The notes below the pieces were generated by a model, which was given only the letters and a program-made list of their open reading frames with translations, searched no databases and was not told where the DNA came from. Below, piece after piece: positions 19,912 through 29,899 of a DNA stretch of 64,000 bases; position 1 is the stretch's first letter, and each line of letters opens with the position of its first letter. The position numbers and the translations under genes are program-made. Source of the stretch: Symbiodinium natans (taxonomy: Eukaryota > Sar > Dinophyceae > Suessiales > Symbiodiniaceae); the NCBI GenBank assembly GCA_905221605.1, contig CAJNDS010002002.1, forward strand, positions 496,001 to 560,000, given 5' to 3'.

Positions 19912-20446
19912 TCACGCTCTGCCTCGTCTGCAATGCGGCCACTCGCGCGCAACAAGTATTTGGGCAAGTTCTCATTTTTCCCTAAACGAAGGCCACGGAG
20001 CAAGACAAAATCCCTTCACAGTTTCACAATGAAGCCCCGTGATGCCCTGCAATGCCATGTGTCAGCGCTTCTGACACTATGGGTGAAACACGAGTCGAAA
20101 AGTCGTCTGGTGCGAATTGAAATGAAAAGACGGAGCCGATGGTTGGAAGAAAGCCTCCCCGCGATGAAGAGCGCGGAAAGGCCAGGCCCTGTGATGAATG
20201 AGCAAACCGGGGAAGGGGGAGGGGGAAAATGGGGGACGTAAGGGGCCTAGGCATCCTTCTTCTGGATCACATCGGCCTCCGGTTCATTGAAAAGAGAGAC
20301 CATCGTTCTCAGAACAGAGCGTGCTGCTGTGAGTTCCCAGTTGATGACGCGCCAGGGGACCTTAGCCGCTTAGCCAGTCAAGCCCACAAGTCAAATGAGA
20401 GCTGGCTCGAATGGTCCAAGGCAAGCTACACGGCTCATTCATAGCA

Positions 20447-21283
20447 TTATATTATTATTGCTAAATTTCGCCCAGGGGCCCGCAGGAGGGGGTTTTCTGG
20501 CTTCTTGCTGACATTCTCTAGGAACGTGCGGACTCTGCTGCTGAGATGGCTCTCATACTGATGGACAGCTCCCTGTGACATCGTCCAGATTGCTCCATCG
20601 GCCACCTTGCTTGCCAAGATCTTCTCGATAACAGATGACTGCTTCGAGGGTGAGTTGTCGACGGTCTTCAGGAAGGCCAGCAAGTCCGTGAGTGACTGGG
20701 ACCGGCTCAGGCTCCTCCCACGGACGCGGATCTCTCCCTTCTCGCCCTTCTCGCCCTTCTCGCGATGCGAAGTCGGATTCCCAAAGAGCTCCTGCATGTC
20801 TCCAGGGCTCTTGGACTCACTGTAGCGTCGGCCCAAGATGAAACGCTGAAGCCTCTTGGGCAGGAGCTGCCCCAGGGAGTACTGGAAGATGCGGCGCCTG
20901 AATTCTGGGCTCATCTCCTCAAGGATCTCTTTGCGGGTGTCCTCATCCAGGTCCAAGTTGATCAACAGGAGCACACGAAGCCAGTCATAGAGGGGTCGCA
21001 TGATGGCTCTGCTAAGCACCTCCACAATCTCAAAGATGGAAAGGTTGAGGGTCTTGCCAGCTTCTGGCGGTAGCAGCTGCAACGCACCTTTTTCCGACTC
21101 GTACGCCATCTGGATGAAATACAGCAACAGGCACAGAGCTGCCAAGCCAAAGAAGCTGAGAGTTGAGACCGCAAAAAAGAGCAGATGCAGAAGCCAAGGG
21201 TACTGCCAGGCAAGGACCACCATCATCCAGCAGCTGCCCAGCAGGGCAAAGCCCATGGAAGCCACAAGCAGCGAATGGCCCAT
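20447..21283 (-). CDS. Unrecognised membrane protein with two N-terminal helices
   Basis: This intronless 278-residue frame starts MGHSLLVASMGFALLGSCWM and has two strongly hydrophobic stretches (about 4-27 and 31-58), probably a helical hairpin anchor. The remainder is hydrophilic: an amphipathic helical segment (about 80-112, ending LLLINLDLDEDTR), a basic stretch (127-153), a short GEK tandem repeat (178-183) and an RS-like patch (188-197, RGRSLSRSQS). No family is recognised. The uninterrupted frame, composition and strand shared with all other genes support it as real. Confidence 0.72.
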   Translation of the reverse strand: MGHSLLVASMGFALLGSCWMMVVLAWQYPWLLHLLFFAVSTLSFFGLAALCLLLYFIQMAYESEKGALQLLPPEAGKTLNLSIFEIVEVLSRAIMRPLYDWLRVLLLINLDLDEDTRKEILEEMSPEFRRRIFQYSLGQLLPKRLQRFILGRRYSESKSPGDMQELFGNPTSHREKGEKGEKGEIRVRGRSLSRSQSLTDLLAFLKTVDNSPSKQSSVIEKILASKVADGAIWTMSQGAVHQYESHLSSRVRTFLENVSKKPENPLLRAPGRNLAIII

Positions 21284-21627
21284 TCTTGTTTCACATCAAC
21301 AAATTAGGCGACAAGAAATGTACAAATGTCGCCCCGCCTTTGTCTCCTCCACATCTGAGAGCCACATGTCACGCAGCGCATGCCGTGAACCCAATCGTGC
21401 CACAGCTATGGACAAAGGCTGTCACAGCTGACAATGTTTCAGAGAAGCCTGTTTGGCATGGTGCTTCCTTCTGCCATTGTCGTGGGCGGGCGGGAGCGGG
21501 GGGGGAATTCCCTTCGCCTCAACCCCAACACCCTCCGAAAAGTTGACTGAAATTCGTTTTGCATGCTGATGTTGTTGTTCTAACGGGTCTTCTTAAGAAA
21601 ATTGGGCTAAACTTCCGCGCGGCTTTC

Positions 21628-21668
21628 GCTCCTTCCTTCCTTCCTTCTTTCCTTCCTTCCTTCCTTCT
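21628..21668. repeat. (TTCC)n microsatellite
   Basis: About ten TTCC units with one TTCTTTCC interruption, in intergenic sequence upstream of the membrane-protein gene. Confidence 0.95.
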
Positions 21669-21814
21669 GACACCAGAAGGGATAAAGCCAACATGTAAGC
21701 CAAACAAAAAAGCGGAAAGTCAAACGGCACCAGGGCACAGGCCAAAAACAGGATGAAAAATCGAAAGGCCAAAAACAGCAACAGGCAAAAGCAACGAACA
21801 AACGAAGATTATGT

Positions 21815-22062
21815 TACTTCGGACATCCCCACCTTGCTCCTCGTTAAAAGGAAAGAGCGCAAATAAGATGTTCAAACCAAGACACATTGACTCAAATACG
21901 CTTTCTTAGTTTTTGCTTGCAATTGGGGTTGGGCACTCCAGGGAGACTCTGGGGTTGGCCACTCCAGGGTTGGCCAGGGAGTCTCTGGGGTTGGGCACTC
22001 CAGGGGGTCTCTAGGAGTAGTTCGGGCGAGGAGAAGAGTTCCGGGCAAGGAGAAGAGTTGAG
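21815..22062. repeat. Dispersed GGGCACTCC-rich repeat element, copy B
   Basis: It opens with TTCGGACATCCCCAC, contains three GGTTGGGCACTCCAGGG / GGTTGGCCACTCCAGGG units with GAGTCTCTGGG between them, and ends with a duplicated GGCGAGGAGAAGAGTT / GGCAAGGAGAAGAGTT. It matches copy A at 12965-13312 in order and orientation but has a shorter internal array. Confidence 0.8.
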
Positions 22063-22089
22063 TTTGAAATCTAACAACCCCACACCGAA

Positions 22090-22498
22090 GGTGGGAAATT
22101 ACAACATCCGGCGAGCAGCCGAGCAGCATCTGTAAACGAACATGAAGGCTTGCTGTGTCAGAACGTTTAGCAAACTCCAAGTGGAAGACATGCTGCATGG
22201 CAGGTAGCTTTCGTGATGCACAACACATCTTTCCTTGCTGTGTGGCATTTGCCAAGTGCGCCAGCTCGGATCCAAACATGCCAAACTGGGGCATTCCTTC
22301 AAGGAGAGCCGCCGGATTAGGGGCACTAGCATCTAGTGCAGCCTCGGCCTGTGCCGTCTTGGCACAATCGAGGCTGGAATCAGGCTGGCCGTGTAGGGCA
22401 GCTAGGTGTAGTGTAGCCGATCGCTCTTCGTCCTTCTCATTTGTGCTGTGCGTGCTCTGCATGCCAAGACTGCACACGTCTATGTGACCCCATACCAA
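22090..22498 (-). CDS. Possible exon(s) of unrecognised protein
   Basis: The minus frame has coding-like composition over about 130 residues (for example SATLHLAALHGQPDSSL, ALLEGMPQFGMFGSELAHL, MQHVFHLEFAKRSDT) and then runs into dispersed repeat B. No domain is recognised. It could be a terminal exon whose real end precedes the repeat. Confidence 0.35.
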
Positions 22499-23239
22499 CG
22501 TGGAGGTGCACTTTTCGGCCTCTGCTCAGGGAACATTGCCGTTGTTCCTTGGAGTCGGGCCAGCCGAGGCAACAGCCATGAGTGTTTTCGACATGGAGCT
22601 GTGACGTAGGACTCAGGAAATTTCTGCAAACGCCAGTGACACACTCAACCCTTCTGCAATGCCAAGTGCATGCTCCTACTGAGGGCGGTGCAAAGGGAAA
22701 CACAAGGCGCGAAAATAGGTAAGCCGTGTGTGGTCTGGGTGGACCAGAGGCGGCGCACATGTACCGGAAGAGCGATCCCAACAGTGCAGAATACGAAGGT
22801 TCGAAAGAGCGGAAAGCCCGAAAGTGGGTGATAGGCTATAGGAATTGGGACGGTTTGGAAGGAGCCTGCATGACAGCGAGGAGCAGTTAGCCACTCAGTC
22901 TCGGCTAGTCCTAGATTTAGCCGTTTTTAAATGTCAGAACCCGTTGAGTTGCCTCAGAAGTCTCTTGGACGCACCCGTCGCATTTGCTTGTTTGGGCATC
23001 TCCAACTGGCCACAAGCCGAGGTGCGAAGGAGATTCATCTTGCACATCAGACTCCTCCGGCACAAAGCTTGTGTTGTACGACTTGTCCTCGCCAGAATGG
23101 AAGCTGGACTCAGCTGGACTCGGCTTAAGTGCCGAAGACTAGGGGCGCCGCCGTGCGAGCGTGACTCCTCGGGCATATGCACGGTGGTTTCGGTGGGCCA
23201 TACGCTCGAAGTCCATGTCACTATGTGATCTCCAAGTCG

Positions 23240-24310
23240 CACAGGGGAGGATTCGAAGCCATACTCCGACTTCTCCTGGGTCCACAGTCCCGAGGCATAG
23301 CTGTCATAGCTCTTGCTTCTGCAGGTGAACAACACTTAGGGCTGGCGCGGTCTTCCCATGACTCCTGGCTTACACAAACTTGACTCGGCACGGCGCTGGC
23401 ACGTGAGTTCATTGCAGTCGAGGCTCGAGGGAGAAAAGTTCTCGGACTTGTCCTTCACAGGCAGCTTGGGCTGTACGTGGCTCACTCTGGCACTGTTATC
23501 CCTTTTTGAATCCCGCTGGTGCAAGACCCCTCTCTTCCAACATCTTAGAATCTAAGACCAGCACTGTCTTCCCATCGGTCCTGAAGTACATCGACGGCAA
23601 CTTGAGCAAAGGCACACTGTGTACTTGCCTTTTGGCCCTACCTACCACCCCAGCCAAGGAACACTTGAGAGTCTGCTTCAAATTGGTAACCGGATTTCTC
23701 CTCACGACGTGCTGCACCATAGCAAATACACCAACTTTTGGTATGTTCCGGGCTTCGGACTGTCTTGCTGTTGCTCCTGGGGACCACGGGTGGCTGACAT
23801 AATGTTCAAGCGCAACTCGAGGTAGCTCAAGCTCTCACAAACTCGGGGAGAAACTACTGGCTGCAGTTCAGTTGCATGGGTGAGACATCCAACTCATACT
23901 CGGACTTCTCCTTCTCATGCTTGGCTCTGACGTGACTATCAAGTGTCCAACAAAGCCGAGCTTGGCACTGTGCGATTGCTCCTGGGCTGTTCAACGCTTG
24001 GATCGATGTTGAGACAAATGCTTGCCGCTTTTGCCGAGGGTCATTGGCACTGGGGATGTTCGGTCGCCGGCTATGCTGGCAGCTGCCGTCTCCTGAAGGG
24101 AACATGAAACATATCAAGCACCCCAGGCACCCTAAGACCAAACGAGACCGAAAGAGCAACGAGCTTGGCACCGTATTCGCGTGACTCCTTGCCAGATCTA
24201 GCAGTGCATCAGAGTTGCTGGAATTGTGAGTTGGCAACTGGAGCTTTAGCTGCAACCGAAGCACGCTGGAGAGACTTCCTCGAACTCATATTCAGACCTT
24301 TCCTCGTTGC
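23240..24310. repeat. Old degenerate copies related to the 1,285-bp tandem repeat
   Basis: The motif CATACTCGGACTTCTCC occurs in variants at about 23251, 23897 and 24288. It also occurs in the tandem array (about 25770, 26365 and the equivalent places in later copies). It is accompanied by related GCTCCTGGG and AGCCGAGCTTGGCAC stretches. This suggests that diverged members of the same family lie upstream of the young array. Confidence 0.5.
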
Positions 24311-24453
24311 AAGGAACGGAGACAAGATGCTTCTGAATTCCCAAACACAAACAGAAGCCATAGCCTGCCCGAGGACGGTGTTAAATGGAGCAATATGCCA
24401 CCACAAAACGCAGTGTTCATGCTGGATGCTGCACCGTTTTGGTTATATACATG

Positions 24454-25240
24454 AGGGGAGCATCATGAGCATCAGCTGGGTATACTTCCGGCCACATGGG
24501 CCCCCTAGACTCCAGATGTTGCAAACCAACTGCCCCACTAATTGCGCGCACTTGACCACTTGACGAGGCAGGAGGGGAGCATCATGAGCATCAACTGGGT
24601 GTCCTTCCGGCCACATGGCCTAGACTCCAGATGTTGCAAAACCAACTGCCCCAGTGATCGCGCGCATTTGACGAGGCAGGAGGGGAGCATCATGAGCATC
24701 AGCTGGGTATACTTCCGGCCACATGGCCTAGACTCCAGATGTTGAAAAACCAACTGCCCCAGTGATTGCGCGCATTTGACGAGGCAGGAGGGGAGCATCA
24801 TGAGCATCAGCTGGGTATACTTCCGGCCACATGGCCGCCCTAGACTCCAGATGTTGCAAAACCAACTGCCCCAGTGATTGCGCGCATTTGACGAGGCAGG
24901 AGGGGAGCATCATGAGCATCAGCTGGGTATACTTCCGGCCACATGGCCCCCCTAGACTCCAGATGTTGCAAAACCAACTGCCCCAGTGATTGCGCGCATT
25001 TGACGAGGCAGGAGGGGAGCATCATGAGCATCAGCTGGGTATACTTCCGGCCACATGCCCCCCCTAGAAGCAAAACCAGCTAACTGCCCAGTGACTACGC
25101 GCATTTGACGAGGCAGGCGGGGGGCATCGTGAGCATCAGCTGGGTATACCATCAGCTGGTATACTATGGTATACTTCCGGTCACATGGCCCCCCGAGCAT
25201 CAGATGTTGCAAAACAACTGCCCTTTGTTTGCGAGCTTTT
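24454..25240. repeat. About 110-bp minisatellite, seven copies
   Basis: Units beginning AGGGGAGCATCATGAGCATC start at 24454, 24573, 24681, 24789, 24901, 25013 and, degenerate, about 25118. Each contains GGGTATACTTCCGGCCACATGG and CCAACTGCCCCAGTGATTG segments. Spacing is 105-119 bp. The middle copies are nearly identical and the edges more diverged, as expected from unequal exchange. Minus-strand open frames across it repeat with the array and are not genes. Confidence 0.95.
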
Positions 25241-25331
25241 GACGAGTAAAGAGGAAAGAGGAAAGAAAAAGCATTGCAGAAGAAGAGGGGGGGAGACTGA
25301 TAGCAGTGAGAGAAAGAAATTGACAGGAGGA

Positions 25332-25428
25332 TGTTGCGAAACTCTATGGCATCGGGAAATGCGATCTGGAATGATGTGGAGATTTCTGCGAGCAGTTAAA
25401 GCCTCGGGGCAAAAACCTTTGGCACTTT
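25332..25428. repeat. Degenerate partial unit preceding the 1,285-bp array
   Basis: The stretch TTGCGAAACTCTATGGCATC ... GGCACTTTAG matches the end of the full unit at about 26464-26560. The following roughly 150 bp found between units 1 and 2 are missing here, so this is a truncated older copy. Confidence 0.85.
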
Positions 25429-28400
25429 AGGCATCGGTAGAGGCGTCGAGAATGTATCGGAAGGCCCGAAGAGAAGCTTCAAAAGCTTTGCAGCGCTGGC
25501 TTCTTAATCGCCAATAAGGAGGCCCAAGTGGCTTCAAGAAGTTATGGCAACGCCCGAGACTCATGCCCACTTCCCTGCACCACGCGCATGCTACAGTATT
25601 GTGATCTTTTGTGCGGGGCGTCTGAAGACTTGGCTCCTCGCCGTTCTGCTGTTGCTCCTCGGGATTCGTGGAGCAAGGGCAGAAAAGGGGGTCGCGGACG
25701 TTCCGCCTCTGTCCCTAAACCCGTCTCTCGAAACAAGCCGAGCTGCACTGGTGATGTCTCTGAGAACTCATATTCGGATTTCTCCTCAGTACGAAGGGAG
25801 AGGCTGCTCCAAAACCAAAAACGTGCCGCGACGCTGCTGATGCTTGGACCGGCGCCGTTCTACTGTGGCTCCTCGGCTGCTGATGGCAGTATTGCAGCAT
25901 GGCGAGCAGCATCTTGACCGTGACATGTTGCTGATGTTGCTGCCAAGCTTCGCCGGAGATGCATCGAAGCTGCGCTCGGATTTCTCCTGTCCAGGCTCGT
26001 GGACGTTTTCTTGCCTTTTCCGACTCTGGCACATCCAAGATCCGCGCGGTCTTGCTGAAGGTCCTGGAAACTCACATGGGGGCAAAGCCGCACGGCAGCC
26101 CTCTATCGGAGAGGCGTCACATCTCAACACATCTCGCCAAGTGCGCGGCACGCTGCTCCCATGGGCCTTGGCGTGGCAACAAACTACACAGATGGGCGGA
26201 CTGTCTTTGACTTCTGGAGCAACTCTCATTGCACCCGGTACCAAGCTCTGCGCTTGTTTGCTGTGGCTCCTGGAGAAGTGCCCAGAAACACCGCAGGCTC
26301 GCTAGTGGCAACGTGAATGTGGAACTGAATTGTCGCCCAGTTGCGCTGGGGAGACTTCCTCGAATTCGTACTCAGATCTTGCCTGGCAGCAGACGGGATA
26401 GGGAGAAAGCGAGAGCGAGCGGGGGAGACACAGAGAGAGCAGGTGCAAAGCCAGAGCCGGGTATTGCGAAACTCTATGGCATCGGGAAATGCGATCTGAA
26501 ATGATCTGGATATTTCTTCGAGCAGTTAAAAACTCCGGGCAAAAACCTTTGGCACTTTAGTGAGTTCAGTGCAGCGTCTTTTCCAGCAAGAGATTCACGC
26601 GAAGTCTCTCAAGCGTCTTGAACAGCCAATAACTTGAGCGAAGCGCTGTAAGCCTGTCCTTGAAGTTCTTTACGCCTCGCGTCTACGGGTCGTTAAAAGC
26701 CGTTAAGGTTGAGAGGCATCGGTAGAGGCGTCGAGAATGTATCGGAAGGCCCGAAGAGAAGCTTCAAAAGCTTTGCAGCGCTGGCTTCTTAATCGCCAAT
26801 AAGGAGGCCCAAGTGGCTTCAAGAAGTTATGGCAACGCCCGAGACTCATGCCCACTTCCCTGCACCACGCGCATGCTACAGTATTGTGATCTTTTGTGCG
26901 GGGCGTCTGAAGACTTGGCTCCTCGCCGTTCTGCTGTTGCTCCTCGGGATTCGTGGAGCAAGGGCAGAAAAGGGGGTCGCGGACGTTCCGCCTCTGTCCC
27001 TAAACCCGTCTCTCGAAACAAGCCGAGCTGCACTGGTGATGTCTCTGAGAACTCATATTCGGATTTCTCCTCAGTACGAAGGGAGAGGCTGCTCCAAAAC
27101 CCAAAACGTGCCGCGACGCTGCTGATGCTTGGACCGGCGCCGTTCTACTGTGGCTCCTCGGCTGCTGATGGCAGTATTGCAGCATGGCGAGCAGCATCTT
27201 GACCGTGACATGTTGCTGATGTTGCTGCCAAGCTTCGCCGGAGATGCATCGAAGCTGCGCTCGGATTTCTCCTGTCCAGGCTCGTGGACGTTTTCTTGCC
27301 TTTTCCGACTCTGGCACATCCAAGATCCGCGCGGTCTTGCTGAAGGTCCTGGAAACTCACATGGGGGCAAAGCCGCACGGCAGCCCTCTATCGGAGAGGC
27401 GTCACATCTCAACACATCTCGCCAAGTGCGCGGCACGCTGCTCCCATGGGCCTTGGCGTGGCAACAAACTACACAGATGGGCGGACTGTCTTTGACTTCT
27501 GGAGCAACTCTCATTGCACCCGGTACCAAGCTCTGCGCTTGTTTGCTGTGGCTCCTGGAGAAGTGCCCAGAAACACCGCAGGCTCGCTAGTGGCAACGTG
27601 AATTTGGAACTGAATTGTCGCCCAGTTGCGCTGGGGAGACTTCCTCGAATTCGTACTCAGATCTTGCCTGGCAGCAGACGGGATAGGGAGAAAGCGAGAG
27701 CGAGCGGGGGAGACACAGAGAGAGCAGGTGCAAAGCCAGAGCCGGATTTTGCGAAACTCTATGGCATCGGGAAATGCGATCTGAAATGATCTGGATATTT
27801 CTTCGAGCAGTTAAAAACTCCGGGCAAAAACCTTTGGCACTTTAGTGAGTTCAGTGCAGCGTCTTTTCCAGCAAGAGATTCACGCGAAGTCTCTCAAGCG
27901 TCTTGAACAGCCAATAACTTGAGCGAAGCGCTGTAAGCCTGTCCTTGAAGTTCTTTACGCCTCGCGTCTACGGGTCGTTAAAAGCTGTTAAGGTTGAGAG
28001 GCATCGGTAGAGGCGTCGAGAATGTATCGGAAGGCCCGAAGAGAAGCTTCAAAAGCTTTGCAGCGCTGGCTTCTTAATCGCCAATAAGGAGGCCCAAGTG
28101 GCTTCAAGAAGTTATGGCAACGCCCGAGACTCATGCCCACTTCCCTGCACCACGCGCATGCTACAGTATTGTGATCTTTTGTGCGGGGCGTCTGAAGACT
28201 TGGCTCCTCGCCGTTCTGCTGTTGCTCCTCGGGATTCGTGGAGCAAGGGCAGAAAAGGGGGTCGCGGACGTTCCGCCTCTGTCCCTAAACCCGTCTCTCG
28301 AAACAAGCCGAGCTGCACTGGTGATGTCTCTGAGAACTCATATTCGGATTTCTCCTCAGTACGAAGGGAGAGGCTGCTCCAAAACCAAAAACGTGCCGCG

Positions 28401-28741
28401 ACGCTGCTGATGCTTGGACCGGCGCCGTTCTACTGTGGCTCCTCGGCTGCTGATGGCAGTATTGCAGCATGGCGAGCAGCATCTTGACCGTGACATGTTG
28501 CTGATGTTGCTGCCAAGCTTCGCCGGAGATGCATCGAAGCTGCGCTCGGATTTCTCCTGTCCAGGCTCGTGGACGTTTTCTTGCCTTTTCCGACTCTGGC
28601 ACATCCAAGATCCGCGCGGTCTTGCTGAAGGTCCTGGAAACTCACATGGGGGCAAAGCCGCACGGCAGCCCTCTATCGGAGAGGCGTCACATCTCAACAC
28701 ATCTCGCCAAGTGCGCGGCACGCTGCTCCCATGGGCCTTGG
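25429..28741. repeat. 1,285-bp tandem repeat, two full copies and one partial
   Basis: Unit starts (AGGCATCGGTAGAGGCG) are at 25429, 26714 and 27999, exactly 1,285 bp apart. The third copy breaks off at about 28741, after ATGGGCCTTGG. Only a few substitutions separate the copies (for example AAAACCAAAA versus AAAACCCAAA, GCCGTTAAGG versus GCTGTTAAGG), so the duplication is recent. Each unit has several overlapping open frames on both strands with no recognised domain. One plus frame (25544-25840 and copies) encodes a signal-peptide-like stretch, LKTWLLAVLLLLLGIRGARA. I regard these as non-coding until expression is shown. Confidence 0.97.
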
Positions 28742-29500
28742 GGACACGATGAGAAGTGCAGAATAGTCAGACTGTGCCCCTGTATCCCCTGCACCTAGCG
28801 GACCTAGCGGCCTAAGCAGGAACGGAAAAGAGTGCAGACAGGAAGCCTCTGCCTGACTTTGCCCAGTGAGCCGGTCCGTGTCATCTTTGTGCTCGGTGGG
28901 CTGGCTGGCAGGCTTGGCGCTTTGGCTGCTTTGCGTGCTTGGCACGCCTCGCCGCGCTGAGCTTTGTCGAGGCCTGGCTTTTTCGGATTCGGGACCCAAG
29001 TTGGGCTCCGAGTTGGCCGCCTCCTTAAACTTCACGAAGTTCGAGATCGGGCGTATGAACTTGCTCCTGCGTCGGCGGGGCTCTGCCAGGGCCTTGAGGC
29101 GCTCCATGGACACAACGCGGCCCGGAGAATGCGCGGAACTAGGCTTCACCAAGCTCGCTGGGGATGTGCTCGGCCTCTCCTCCAGATGGACCGTCGTCAG
29201 GGCCAGGGACTGCGCCGACTGGGCCTTTGAGAGGATTTGCGTGGGGGCACTTCGCCGCCGCTCGCTGAGCGTGTTCATTGCTTTTGTCATCTGCTTGGTC
29301 TGCTTGGGCTGGCTCAAGCGCTCGCTGAAGTCCAGGGTGGCTTCCCGAAAGGCACGAGGCGTACGGGGAGCCTCATCCCAAGCCAAGGGGCCAACCAGTT
29401 TCGCCAACAACCTCGGCAGCACCTGAGCAAGCCCGACTGCAACAGGGAGAGCCCCAAGAAGGACGAGGTCTTCACAAGCGGTCTGCAATACTGCACGTTG
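28694..29500 (-). CDS. Basic Ser/Pro-rich protein exon ending inside the tandem repeat
   Basis: The minus frame has strong coding character from about residue 130 of the open frame onward. A hydrophobic segment (LVLLGALPVAVGLAQVLPRL) is followed by LAWDEAPRTPRAFREATLDF, a basic Ser-rich stretch (TLSERRRSAPTQILSKAQS), and RRRRSKFIRPISNFVKFKEA. The hydrophilic tail is rich in Ser, Gln and Lys. The frame enters repeat copy 3 at 28741 and stops 48 bases later, at 28694. The frame upstream of about 29500 looks non-coding, so this is probably a 3' terminal exon. No family is recognised; a membrane-anchored, highly basic tail is all that can be said. Confidence 0.55.
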   Translation of the reverse strand, partial: QRAVLQTACEDLVLLGALPVAVGLAQVLPRLLAKLVGPLAWDEAPRTPRAFREATLDFSERLSQPKQTKQMTKAMNTLSERRRSAPTQILSKAQSAQSLALTTVHLEERPSTSPASLVKPSSAHSPGRVVSMERLKALAEPRRRRSKFIRPISNFVKFKEAANSEPNLGPESEKARPRQSSARRGVPSTQSSQSAKPASQPTEHKDDTDRLTGQSQAEASCLHSFPFLLRPLGPLGAGDTGAQSDYSALLIVSPRPMGAACRALGEMC

Positions 29501-29899
29501 ATGCCTTGCTAGATCTACAAACACCCCTGTACCTACAACAACCTGCAACAACCTACAATCGCACATGCGTTGTGGACCCGAAGGGCCTGCAGTTTGCAAT
29601 AAGCCTGTTGCAACGGGGAATGCTTGGACAAGGGCCGTACATGCGGTTTGCATCCTTAATTCCTTACTTTGGATGTAATCCACCTTGCAGGATGGACCGA
29701 GGCTTCTTGATGGTCCACAGTCGCCCCAAGTAGCATATCGTCTGCGGCCTATCTTTTGGCAACTTAACTGAGTTGAGCTGTTGGGCCTTATCTGCCTCAC
29801 ATGCCTGAGATCCCAACACGTTTCCTTGCGAAACCCTCCTTGTGGTCTCGTGACATGTACAAGGTCGGTAAGTCGACGCCCTGCGACCATGGTCGCCCA

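Noticed and set aside
24538-25212. Repeated MLMMLPSCLVKCAQSLGQLV-type minus ORFs
   Set aside because: Translation of the 110-bp minisatellite; frame shifts between units and no conserved start.
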